Position numbers and translations under genes: made by a program. Positions 1 to 7,283 of a DNA stretch of 7,283 nt are shown here, piece after piece (the first letter of the stretch is position 1; every line of letters begins with the position of its first letter). Below the pieces are notes generated by a model that ran no database searches, was not told the origin of the DNA, and was given only the letters and a program-made list of their open reading frames with translations. Source of the DNA: an archaeon (GTDB taxonomy: Archaea; Thermoproteota; Nitrososphaeria; Nitrososphaerales; UBA183); assembly GCA_021786335.1 (NCBI GenBank), contig JAJYNM010000011.1:1-7283 (forward strand), given 5' to 3'.

Positions 1-3000
1 GAGATAGGCGAGGTCGAGGTGGAGACGGTCAGCACACCATACAGGATAAAGTTCGGTAGGGTCACCCTCGGGTCCCCACGCGTAGTAGAGATCGACGGCT
101 CGGTGAGCAGCATACTCCCAATGGAGTCGAGGCTGAGGAACCTCACCTACTCTGCTCCTATCCTCATCGAAATGACCATCGAAGAGGAGGGTCTCCCACG
201 CGACACCACCCGCCAGCACATCGGCGACCTCCCTGTCATGGTGAAGAGCGAGCTCTGTCAGCTTTCTAACCGCTCGAGGGAGCAGCTCGTCGAGTCGGGA
301 GAAGACCCCAACGACCCCGGGGGATACTTCATCATCCACGGGGCGGAGAGGGTGATCGTAGGCCTCGAGGACCTCTCCCCTAACAAGATTCTGGTGGACG
401 CGGAGAAGCTGGCAGGCGCCACCACCTACAAGTCTCGGGTCTACTCCTCTGTCGTGGGATACAGGTCGAAGCTGGAGCTGACTCTCAAGCAGGACGGCGC
501 CATTAATGTCAAAGTCCCCAGCTGCCCGGTGGACCTACCCTATGTGATAGTGATGCGCGCCCTCGGGATAAAATCGGACAAGGACATCGCCGACGCAGTC
601 TCGCCGAAGCCCGAGATTCAAGACCTCCTGGAAGTCTCCTTCGACAAGGCGAGCGAAGCGCCCACGGAGAAGGACGCCCTCGTCTTCATCGGCAACAGGG
701 TCGCCCACGGGATGCTCGAAGAGTTCAGAGTCAAGAGGGCCCTGTCAATGCTCGACTGGGGTCTGTTGCCTCACCTGGGCAAGACGGAAGACAAGCGCTT
801 CGACAAGTCGATGTTCATGGGGGAGGCTGCATGCAAGCTGCTCGAGTTGAGGCTGGGGTGGATAGAGGCGGACGACAAGGACCACTACGGGAACAAGGTC
901 ATCAAGTTCGCAGGCCAGATGCTGGCAGACCTCTTCAGGACCGCCTTCCGTAACCTGGTGAGGGACATGAAGTATCAGCTCGAAAGGACGGGCCAGAAGC
1001 GAGGGGGCAACGTCGTCGGCGCCGCCATCAGGACCGGCATAATCACTGACAAGCTCAACAACGCGATAGCGACTGGGAACTGGGGGAGAGGGAAGGTAGG
1101 AGTGACGCAGCTCCTCGACCGGACCAACTACCTCAGCACCCTGAGCCACCTGAGAAGAGTCCAGTCCCCGCTCAGCAGGAGCCAGCCGAACTTCGAGGCG
1201 AGGGACTTGCATGCGACTCACTTCGGCAGGATATGCCCTTCGGAGACGCCTGAAGGGGTGAACTGCGGCCTGGTGAAGAACCTCGCGCTCTCGGCTATCA
1301 TCTCCGTGAGCGTGCCGCCGCAGGAGATAGAGGAGAAACTCTGGGAGCTGGGGGCCAGACAGATCAGAGACTCAGACCAGAAGCTTCAGGTCGACGGTTG
1401 CAGGATATTCATGGACGGGAGGTTCCTGGGGTACGTCGACGACGGGGAGCGCCTCGCGAAGGCGTTCCGTAAGCTCCGGCGCGAGGGGCAGATTAACCCC
1501 GGCGCAAGCGTCCTGTATGTCTCTCCGGTGAACGAGAACGCCTACCCGCGGGTCTACGTCAGCCTGAGCTCAGGGAGGGTTCTGAGGCCGCTGGTCCTTG
1601 TTGAAAGCGGCCGCACACTGCTGACACCCGAGCTCGTCGACAAGGTCGACACGGGGCAGATGTCCTGGCGGGACCTGGTCGACCAAGGGGTCATCGAGCT
1701 GATCGACGCCAACGAGGAGGAGAACTGCCTGGTGTCCATGGGGCCAGACGACGTCTCTACCAAGAACACCCATATGGAGCTCTTCCCCGCGGCGATGTTC
1801 GGCATCGCGGCGTCCATAATCCCGTACCCTGAGCACAACCAGTCGCCGAGGAACACATACGAGTCGGCCATGGCGAAGCAGAGCCTCGGCTTCAGCTCCC
1901 CCACGTACCCGATCTCCCCCCACGTGAGGCAGCACCTGCTCGTGAGCCCGCAGGCGCCGGTAGTACGCACCAGGACACTCGACCTTCTCCGGATAGACGA
2001 GCGTCCGCTGGGGACGAACTGCGTGGTCGCAGTCCTCTCGTTCGAGGGTTACAACATTGAGGACGCGATCATCATGAACAAGTCGAGCGTCGAGAGGGGG
2101 ATGTCGCGCTCATTCTTCTACAGGCTCTACGAAGGCGAGGCGAAGCAGTACCTCGGCGGGATGCGCGACACCTTCGAGGTCCCGTCCGCCGACTCAAACA
2201 TACGCGGCTACAGGGGGGAGAAGTTCTACCGGCTCCTCGAGGGTGACGGGGTGGTCGCCCACGAGTCTCAGGTGACCGGGGGGGATGTGGTAATCGGCAG
2301 GACAAGCCCTCCAAGGTTCATGGAGGAGTACAAGGAGTTCGAGATTAAGGGCCCCTACAGGCGCGACACTTCGACGGCCGTCAGGCCGTCGGAGAACGGG
2401 GTGGTGGATTCTATCTTCATGACAGAGAACGTCGAGGGAGGGAAGATGTTCAAGGTGAGAGTGAGGGACATGAGGGTCCCGGAGATAGGAGACAAGTTCG
2501 CATCAAGGCACGGTCAGAAAGGGGTCATCGGGCTGGTCGTCCCCCAGGAGGACATGCCATACACCGCAGAGGGGATCGTCCCCGACGTGATCATCAACCC
2601 ACACGCTTTCCCGTCGAGGATGACCGTGGGCCAGTTCATCGAGTCCATCGCTGGGAAGGCCGCGGCATTCAGGGGTTCGCCGGTCGACGGCTCCGCCTTC
2701 GCCGGTGAGAGCATCGAGGAGATGGAGAAGGTCCTGAGGGCGAAGGGGTTCGAGCCGACCGGAAGGGAGGTCATGTACGACGGTAAGACTGGGAAGAAGT
2801 TCGCGGCCGACGTCTTCGTGGGCGTGGTCTACTACCAGAAGCTGCACCACATGGTGGCGGACAAGATCCACGCCAGGGCCAGAGGGCAGGTACAGATGCT
2901 GACCAAGCAGCCCACCGAGGGGAGAGCACGCGGCGGCGGCCTCAGGTTCGGAGAGATGGAGAGGGACTGCCTGATCGCGTACGGTGCGTCCATGGTCCTC

Positions 3001-3225
3001 AAGGACAGGCTGCTGGACGAAGCTGACAAGGCGGAGATCTATGTCTGCGAGAAGTGCGGCCTGATAGCTTACTACGACGCGAAGCAGAGGAAGTACACCT
3101 GCAAGATAGACGGCGACCAGGCCAAGATATCCACAGTGGTCGTCGCCTACGCATTCAAGCTCTTGCTCCAGGAGATGATGAGCCTGAACATCGCGCCGAG
3201 GCTCCAGCTGAAGGACAAGGTGTAG
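1..3225 (+). CDS. rpoB: DNA-directed RNA polymerase subunit B (RpoB), 5'-truncated by window edge
   Basis: Second-largest subunit of archaeal RNA polymerase, homologous to eukaryotic Rpb2 and bacterial beta. It forms one side of the active-site cleft. The frame is open from base 1, giving 1074 residues here. Archaeal RpoB is usually about 1110-1130, so roughly 40-60 N-terminal residues are missing, and the GTG at 19 is almost certainly internal. Numbering from base 1, visible landmarks are the N-terminal RLRNLTYSAP block (near residue 45), ICPSETPEG (411-419), GYNIEDAIIMNK (683-694, with E687-D688 near the second metal), GDKFASRHGQKG (830-841, with K832 and K840 matching the Rpb2 active-site lysines), and KLHHMVADKIHARARG (947-962). 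The C-terminal zinc ribbon has C1016, C1019 and C1034, but D1037 at the usual fourth ligand position. The chain ends in a normal YAFKLLLQEMMSLNIAPRL block. B is not split into B'' and B' as in methanogens and halophiles. rpoA follows after 4 bases, so the two are surely co-transcribed. Identity is certain; only the start is unknown. Confidence 0.98.
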   Translation, partial: EIGEVEVETVSTPYRIKFGRVTLGSPRVVEIDGSVSSILPMESRLRNLTYSAPILIEMTIEEEGLPRDTTRQHIGDLPVMVKSELCQLSNRSREQLVESGEDPNDPGGYFIIHGAERVIVGLEDLSPNKILVDAEKLAGATTYKSRVYSSVVGYRSKLELTLKQDGAINVKVPSCPVDLPYVIVMRALGIKSDKDIADAVSPKPEIQDLLEVSFDKASEAPTEKDALVFIGNRVAHGMLEEFRVKRALSMLDWGLLPHLGKTEDKRFDKSMFMGEAACKLLELRLGWIEADDKDHYGNKVIKFAGQMLADLFRTAFRNLVRDMKYQLERTGQKRGGNVVGAAIRTGIITDKLNNAIATGNWGRGKVGVTQLLDRTNYLSTLSHLRRVQSPLSRSQPNFEARDLHATHFGRICPSETPEGVNCGLVKNLALSAIISVSVPPQEIEEKLWELGARQIRDSDQKLQVDGCRIFMDGRFLGYVDDGERLAKAFRKLRREGQINPGASVLYVSPVNENAYPRVYVSLSSGRVLRPLVLVESGRTLLTPELVDKVDTGQMSWRDLVDQGVIELIDANEEENCLVSMGPDDVSTKNTHMELFPAAMFGIAASIIPYPEHNQSPRNTYESAMAKQSLGFSSPTYPISPHVRQHLLVSPQAPVVRTRTLDLLRIDERPLGTNCVVAVLSFEGYNIEDAIIMNKSSVERGMSRSFFYRLYEGEAKQYLGGMRDTFEVPSADSNIRGYRGEKFYRLLEGDGVVAHESQVTGGDVVIGRTSPPRFMEEYKEFEIKGPYRRDTSTAVRPSENGVVDSIFMTENVEGGKMFKVRVRDMRVPEIGDKFASRHGQKGVIGLVVPQEDMPYTAEGIVPDVIINPHAFPSRMTVGQFIESIAGKAAAFRGSPVDGSAFAGESIEEMEKVLRAKGFEPTGREVMYDGKTGKKFAADVFVGVVYYQKLHHMVADKIHARARGQVQMLTKQPTEGRARGGGLRFGEMERDCLIAYGASMVLKDRLLDEADKAEIYVCEKCGLIAYYDAKQRKYTCKIDGDQAKISTVVVAYAFKLLLQEMMSLNIAPRLQLKDKV
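3218..3222 (+). promoter_or_regulatory. Probable Shine-Dalgarno site for rpoA
   Basis: AGGTG, lying inside the last sense codons of rpoB, matches the core of the archaeal Shine-Dalgarno consensus GGAGGTG. It ends 7 bases before ATG 3230, an ordinary spacing, and 13 bases before the alternative ATG 3236, so it favours the first start. The match is only five bases and also encodes the conserved end of RpoB (Lys-Val), so it could be coincidence. Termination-reinitiation across the 4-base gap is an alternative or additional way to start rpoA. Confidence 0.4.
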
Positions 3226-3229
3226 AGAA

Positions 3230-6200
3230 ATGTCGATGGAACAAGCGCTCAAGACCATCGGCGGGATCAACTTCGCCGTCTTCTCCCCCGCGGAGGTCAG
3301 GAAGTACTCAGTCGCCGAGATCACCCAGCCTGAGACCTACGACGAGGACGGCATGCCTGTCCAGGGGGGACTCATGGACAGCAGACTCGGTACCCTCGAG
3401 CCGGGCCAGAAGTGCGGCACCTGCGGAGGGACGGCAGGGAGGTGCCCGGGACACTTCGGCCATATCGAGCTGGCCGAGCCGGTCCTCCACATCGCGTTCG
3501 TGGACGAGATAAACAGGCTGGTCCAGACTACATGCAGGTCATGCGGGAGGATACTCCTGCCGCAGCAGGAGCTGGACGCCTACAGGACCAAACTGACGAA
3601 CCAGACTGACTTCACCCCGTCCCTGACGGAGACGGTCGCCAAGGAGATTGCCACGAAGGCGAAGAAGGTCAAGCTCTGCCCGCACTGCGGGAAGCAGCAG
3701 TATCAGATTGAGTTCACAAAGCCGACCATTTTCCATGAGATCACCGAGGAAGGGGGGGCGACACGCCTGCTCCCGGTCGCAATCCGCGAGCGGCTTGAGC
3801 GGCTCAACAACGACGACCTAGCACTCCTCGGGTTCAACTCAAAGGCAGCCAGGCCTGAGTGGTTCGTCCTGCAGGTGCTCCCAGTCCCCCCGCTCACAGT
3901 ACGTCCTTCCATAACTCTTGAGTCTGGCATAAGGTCAGAGGACGACCTCACTCACAAGGTGGTCGACATCCTCAGGGTCAACCAGAGGGTGCGCGAGTCT
4001 AAGGAGTCCGGCACACCCCATCTGATCGTGCAGGACCTGGTCGACCTGCTCCACTACCACGTCACCACCTACTTCGACAACGAGGTCTCGGGTATCCCGC
4101 AGGCACACCACAGGTCTGGGAGGCCGCTGAAGACGCTCAGCCAGCGGCTGAAGGGGAAGGAAGGGAGGTTCAGGGGGTCGCTGTCGGGGAAGAGGGTAGA
4201 TTTCTCCAGCCGCACTGTGATCAGCCCCGACCCCAGCCTCGACATAGGCGAAGTGGGGGTGCCATTCGAGGTGGCGAAGAAGCTCACGATACCAGAGAAG
4301 GTCTCTCCTTTCAACATCGAACACCTGAAGGCACTTGTGAACAGGGGCCCCTTCGAGCACCCCGGTGCCAACTACGTCATAAGGCCAGACGGGGTGAAGA
4401 TCAGGTTGGACTTCGCCAGCGACAGGAAGGCGCTGGCCGACTCCCTCGTCCCAGGATACATCGTCGAAAGGCACCTGATGGACGGTGACATCGTGCTCTT
4501 CAACAGGCAACCCTCCCTCCACAGGATGTCCGTCATGGCGCACTTCGTCCGTGTCCTGCCGTTCAGGACCTTCAGGCTCCACCCCTCGGTCTGCCCACCC
4601 TACAACGCCGACTTCGACGGTGACGAGATGAACCTCCACGTCCCACAGAGCGAAGAATCAAGGTCCGAAGCGCTCATGTTGATGAGGGTGCAGGACCAGA
4701 TAATTTCGCCCAGGTACGGAGGGCCCATCATCGGAGGAATCAGGGACTTCATCACCGGAGCGTTCATGCTCACGCGAGACGAGACCACCCTCACCACGGC
4801 GGAGTTCTCCAACCTCGCATTGGTCGGGGACTACGTCGGGGACCTCCCCGAGCCGGCGGTGAAGGGGGCGCACCCTGCTTACACCGGGAAGCAACTCTTC
4901 TCCATCTTCATCCCCAAGGGGATGAACTACGTCCTCACTTCGAAGTGGGCCAAAGCCCAGAGGACCGGTGCCACCAACGACGTGGTCATACGGGACGGCG
5001 AGCTGATTTCGGGGGTCGTCGACAAGGCGGTGATAGGGGCCGAGGAACCTGACTCCCTGCTGCACAGGATCGCCAAGGACTACGGCAACGAGGAGGCCCG
5101 CAACTTCCTCAACTCGATACTGAAGGTGCTCAAGACCTTCCTCACCCGCAGGGGCTTCACCTACGGGTTCAACGAGCTCGAGCTCCCTACCGAGGCGAAG
5201 AAGGGGATCACCGATGCGCTCGACGAAGCCTATGCCAGCGTCACCGACCTCCAGAAGAAGTACAAGGCAGGCTCGCTCCAGCTCACCAGGGGCCTTTCTG
5301 CAGAGGACACCCTCGAGGCGTACATAGTCAACGAGCTCGCGAAGGCGAGGGACAAGGCAGGGAGGATAGCTGACAGGGCCTTCCCCGCAGAGAACTCCGG
5401 CATGATAATGGCAAGGACAGGTGCCAGGGGGTCGAGCCTAAACGTCGGCCAGATGACCGCGGCGCTGGGGCAGCAGTCAGTCCGCGGCAAGAGAATCAGC
5501 CACGGCCTGAAGGGGAGGGCGCTGAGCCACTTCGCCTGGAACGACCCGTCCCCCACTGCCAAGGGGTTCGTCAAGAGCAACTACAGAGACGGCCTCTCTC
5601 CGACCGAGTTCTTCTTCCACGCCATGGGAGGACGCGAGGGCCTCGTGGACACCGCGGTCAGGACGCAGCAGAGCGGTTACATGCAGAGGAGGCTGGTCAA
5701 CGCCCTCGAGCACCTCAAGGTCGAGTACGACCTGACCGTGAGAGACCCCCACGGCCATATCATACAGTTCATCTATGGAGAGGACGGCGTCGACCCTGCC
5801 AAGAGCGACCACGGCCGCCCAATCAACCTGGACAGGCTGATCGAGACCGAGGAGCTCTCGCACAAGTCGAAGACCAAGACCAGCGAGGAGGAGCTGGAGA
5901 GGCTCTTGAAGAAGGACCAGCCCCTGCTAAATGAAAGGCTGGTCAAGGAGCTGAATGAAAAGCTCGGCAACTCTCATCTCACGGACGAAGGTCTCAAAGA
6001 ATCAATGGAAAGGGTGGCCGATGCCCTCGACTACTCGAGGGTCGAACCTGGCGAAGCGTCAGGCATAGTCGCCGCCCAGTCAATAGGAGAACCTGGCACC
6101 CAGATGACCCTGAGGACATTTCACTTCGCAGGCGTCCGCGAGAGGGACGTCACCCTGGGTTTGCCGAGGCTCATGGAGCTGGTGGACGCCCGCAAGATCC

Positions 6201-7018
6201 CGGCGAAACCGTCCATGGACATCTACCTTACCAAGGATTACGCCTCCCAGAACGAAAAGGCGGTCAAGGCGGCGAAGGAGATACTCTTCACGAAGGTCGG
6301 TAACGTCGTCGCCTTCAGCGAGGTTGACCCTACAGAGGGGATCAAGCTCCACCTCAGCCCTGAGATGATGAACGACAGGGACACGAGCCCGGAGGAGATA
6401 GCCAAGGTGATAGAGACAGGGAAGCGGAAGGTCCAACAGGACAAGAGGAACCCGAACATCATCCACGTCAGCATGCCCGAGGCAGACCTCTCTGCTCTGT
6501 TCACGCTCAGGAACAAGATCCTCAACATGAAGCTGAAGGGGATTCCAGGAATCACCCGGGTCACGGTGGTAAAGGAAGGAGAGGAGTGGTTCATACAGAC
6601 CTCGGGGTCGAACCTAGGTAAGGTCGTGCAGATCCAGGGGGTGGACCCGAGCAAGGTCTATACCAACAACGTCCACGAGGTCGCCCAGGTCCTCGGGATC
6701 GAGGCGGCCCGCGCCACCCTCGTGCGGGAGCTGATGAGCACCTTGGACGAGCAGGGGCTGGAGGTAGACATCCGCCACATCTTCCTTGTGGCGGACCTGA
6801 TGACGTCGAAGGGATACATCCAGCAGATAGGCAGGCACGGCATCGCCGGGACAAAGAGCAGCGTCCTAGCCAGGGCGGCCTTCGAGATCACAGTCCCGAC
6901 CCTCGCCGAGGCCGCAGTCAAGGGCGAGGTCGAAGACCTCAAGGGGGTCACGGAGAACGTCATCGTCGGGCTCCCGATACCGTTGGGGACCGGTATGATC
7001 GACCTCTACATGAGCTGA
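3230..7018 (+). CDS. rpoA: DNA-directed RNA polymerase subunit A, unsplit (A'+A'' in one chain)
   Basis: Largest, catalytic subunit of archaeal RNA polymerase, homologous to Rpb1 and bacterial beta'. It is complete at 1262 residues, close to the sum of a typical A' (about 880) and A'' (about 390). Two N-terminal clamp zinc sites are visible: C62, C65, C72, H75 and C102, C105, C150, C153. The lid/switch block KTLSQRLKGKEGRFRG starts at 301, NRQP is at 425-428, and the metal-binding NADFDGDEMN is at 459-468 with catalytic D461, D463 and D465. The bridge helix lies around HAMGGREGL (797-805). A charged linker (about 866-905) sits where other archaea split the gene. The trigger loop follows AAQSIGEPGTQMTL, with Q950, L961 and catalytic H965. 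The C-terminal clamp/cleft block (GIEAAR near 1156 to TENVIVGLP) is normal, and there is no heptad-repeat tail. I chose ATG 3230 over the in-frame ATG 3236 because of its spacing to an upstream AGGTG. No frameshift or missing catalytic residue was found. Confidence 0.98.
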   Translation: MSMEQALKTIGGINFAVFSPAEVRKYSVAEITQPETYDEDGMPVQGGLMDSRLGTLEPGQKCGTCGGTAGRCPGHFGHIELAEPVLHIAFVDEINRLVQTTCRSCGRILLPQQELDAYRTKLTNQTDFTPSLTETVAKEIATKAKKVKLCPHCGKQQYQIEFTKPTIFHEITEEGGATRLLPVAIRERLERLNNDDLALLGFNSKAARPEWFVLQVLPVPPLTVRPSITLESGIRSEDDLTHKVVDILRVNQRVRESKESGTPHLIVQDLVDLLHYHVTTYFDNEVSGIPQAHHRSGRPLKTLSQRLKGKEGRFRGSLSGKRVDFSSRTVISPDPSLDIGEVGVPFEVAKKLTIPEKVSPFNIEHLKALVNRGPFEHPGANYVIRPDGVKIRLDFASDRKALADSLVPGYIVERHLMDGDIVLFNRQPSLHRMSVMAHFVRVLPFRTFRLHPSVCPPYNADFDGDEMNLHVPQSEESRSEALMLMRVQDQIISPRYGGPIIGGIRDFITGAFMLTRDETTLTTAEFSNLALVGDYVGDLPEPAVKGAHPAYTGKQLFSIFIPKGMNYVLTSKWAKAQRTGATNDVVIRDGELISGVVDKAVIGAEEPDSLLHRIAKDYGNEEARNFLNSILKVLKTFLTRRGFTYGFNELELPTEAKKGITDALDEAYASVTDLQKKYKAGSLQLTRGLSAEDTLEAYIVNELAKARDKAGRIADRAFPAENSGMIMARTGARGSSLNVGQMTAALGQQSVRGKRISHGLKGRALSHFAWNDPSPTAKGFVKSNYRDGLSPTEFFFHAMGGREGLVDTAVRTQQSGYMQRRLVNALEHLKVEYDLTVRDPHGHIIQFIYGEDGVDPAKSDHGRPINLDRLIETEELSHKSKTKTSEEELERLLKKDQPLLNERLVKELNEKLGNSHLTDEGLKESMERVADALDYSRVEPGEASGIVAAQSIGEPGTQMTLRTFHFAGVRERDVTLGLPRLMELVDARKIPAKPSMDIYLTKDYASQNEKAVKAAKEILFTKVGNVVAFSEVDPTEGIKLHLSPEMMNDRDTSPEEIAKVIETGKRKVQQDKRNPNIIHVSMPEADLSALFTLRNKILNMKLKGIPGITRVTVVKEGEEWFIQTSGSNLGKVVQIQGVDPSKVYTNNVHEVAQVLGIEAARATLVRELMSTLDEQGLEVDIRHIFLVADLMTSKGYIQQIGRHGIAGTKSSVLARAAFEITVPTLAEAAVKGEVEDLKGVTENVIVGLPIPLGTGMIDLYMS
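5819..5944 (+). other. A'/A'' junction region within RpoA
   Basis: This stretch encodes roughly residues 864-905 of RpoA. It joins the end of the A'-like part (GEDGVDPAKSDHG, 850-862) to the start of the A''-like part, which leads into the VEPGEASGIVAAQS segment at 938-951. In archaea with split A, the break falls in this neighbourhood. Here the frame is continuous, with a hydrophilic Lys/Glu/Ser/Thr-rich segment around 872-896. There is no in-frame stop, and the ATG at 5931 is out of frame. The exact boundary is my estimate from memory of split homologues. Confidence 0.7.
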
Positions 7019-7021
7019 TAG
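7016..7021 (+). other. Tandem in-frame stop codons ending rpoA
   Basis: The rpoA stop TGA (7016-7018) is followed at once, in the same frame, by TAG (7019-7021). A second stop would catch readthrough before the L30e start at 7025, which lies in another frame. The observation is direct; whether it is selected is unknown. Confidence 0.6.
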
Positions 7022-7024
7022 AGA

Positions 7025-7283
7025 ATGGTGGACACCGCCCAACTCTCCAAGGTGCTAAAGGATTCCATGAAGGCCGGGAAGACCGCCGTCGGCGCCAGGG
7101 AGAGCATCGCGGCAGTGAAGGGGAGCAAAGGCGTCCTCATAACGAGGTCCATCCCACACGACCTGGGCGAGAAGCTCAGGGAAGAGGCGAAGAAGCACGG
7201 GGTCCCGGTGGTCGAACTGACCCAGACGTCAGCAGAGTTGGCGCGGTTGGTGGGGAAGCCCTACAACGTCTCCGCCATGGCGC
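7025..7283 (+). CDS. rpl30e: Large-subunit ribosomal protein L30e, 3'-truncated by window edge
   Basis: Archaeal/eukaryotic ribosomal protein of the L7Ae/L30e/S12e/Gadd45 fold, which binds kink-turn RNA and sits in the 50S subunit. The window encodes 86 residues, starting MVDTAQLSKVLKDSMKAG. Archaeal L30e is about 100-110 residues, so only the C-terminal strand and helix are missing. Family features are the early glycine-lysine turn (GKTAVGARESIAAVKG, residues 18-33), the central strand (KGVLITRSIP), the GVPVVEL strand, and the diagnostic ELARLVGKPYNVSAMA block near the right end. It follows rpoA after 6 bases, the usual archaeal position for this gene, which argues for L30e over the related L7Ae. 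A GTG directly after the ATG could also serve as start. There is no clear Shine-Dalgarno motif upstream, so coupling to rpoA translation is likely. The sequence is somewhat divergent from the common archaeal form in the central loop. Confidence 0.9.
   Translation, partial: MVDTAQLSKVLKDSMKAGKTAVGARESIAAVKGSKGVLITRSIPHDLGEKLREEAKKHGVPVVELTQTSAELARLVGKPYNVSAMA

Noticed and set aside
19..21. GTG as the start codon of rpoB
   Set aside because: The frame stays open to base 1, and the protein from here begins in the middle of the conserved N-terminal domain, missing the first 40-60 residues seen in homologues. The true start lies upstream of the window.
2503..3324. Long minus-strand open frame (273 codons) across the end of rpoB
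   Set aside because: It lies opposite highly conserved rpoB sequence, its translation resembles no protein family I know, and open antisense frames are expected in GC-rich genes.
3054..3512. Plus-strand open frame (152 codons) spanning the rpoB-rpoA junction
   Set aside because: It overlaps two certain genes in another frame and its Arg/Ser-rich translation is typical of out-of-frame reading.
3935..4639. Minus-strand open frame of 234 codons opposite rpoA
   Set aside because: It is antisense to the catalytic core of rpoA, is rich in Val/Asp/Glu/His as expected from reverse reading of GC-rich codons, and has no recognisable domain.
5174..5185. Perfect 12-base palindrome GAGCTCGAGCTC
   Set aside because: It encodes Glu-Leu-Glu-Leu within rpoA using the genome's preferred GAG and CTC codons. 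Many similar CTCGAG and GTCGAC sites occur in the window for the same reason.
5928..5933. TAA directly followed by ATG near the A'/A'' junction, looking like a gene boundary
   Set aside because: Both codons are in the +2 frame relative to rpoA; the real frame reads Leu-Leu-Asn-Glu straight through, so A' and A'' are not split here.
7019..7024. Possible promoter or terminator between rpoA and rpl30e
   Set aside because: The gap is only 6 bases, with no T-run, hairpin or TATA-like box around it.

Overview
This window is a stretch of an archaeal RNA polymerase operon. It holds three genes on the + strand, packed end to end: the 3' part of rpoB (open from base 1, stop at 3223-3225), a complete single-chain rpoA (3230-7018), and the 5' part of a ribosomal protein L30e gene (from 7025, running off the right edge). 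The gaps between genes are 4 and 6 bases. No non-coding stretch is long enough for a promoter, terminator or RNA gene, and I see no mobile element, repeat array or CRISPR.

The order rpoB - rpoA - rpl30e matches the classical archaeal cluster rpoH-rpoB-rpoA'-rpoA''-rpl30e-nusA-rps12. The protein sequences are archaeal/eukaryotic in type, with no bacterial beta or beta' features. The main taxonomic signal is that the A' and A'' parts of the largest subunit form one 1262-residue protein; most Euryarchaeota and Crenarchaeota split it into two genes. An unsplit A subunit together with an unsplit B subunit is typical of Thaumarchaeota (Nitrososphaeria) and some relatives. Base composition is about 60% GC by spot counts of several lines. 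Arginine is often AGG and isoleucine is sometimes ATA, despite the GC richness. I infer a GC-rich Nitrososphaeria-like or deep related TACK archaeon, and cannot name the genus.

Working together: RpoB and RpoA form the two halves of the polymerase active-site cleft. RpoA supplies the three catalytic aspartates (D461, D463, D465), the bridge helix and the trigger loop. RpoB supplies the basic residues that hold the nucleotide and the RNA 3' end, plus the wall and a C-terminal zinc ribbon. L30e is a large-subunit ribosomal protein of the L7Ae fold, whose co-transcription with the polymerase links transcription and translation capacity.

All catalytic motifs I checked are intact and the frames are continuous. 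I found no undescribed system here. The points worth a second look are modest: the A'/A'' junction with its charged linker and local AT-richer patch, a zinc ribbon in RpoB with Asp in place of the fourth ligand, a few substitutions in otherwise conserved polymerase segments, a shared sequence at both gene junctions, and a rather divergent L30e.
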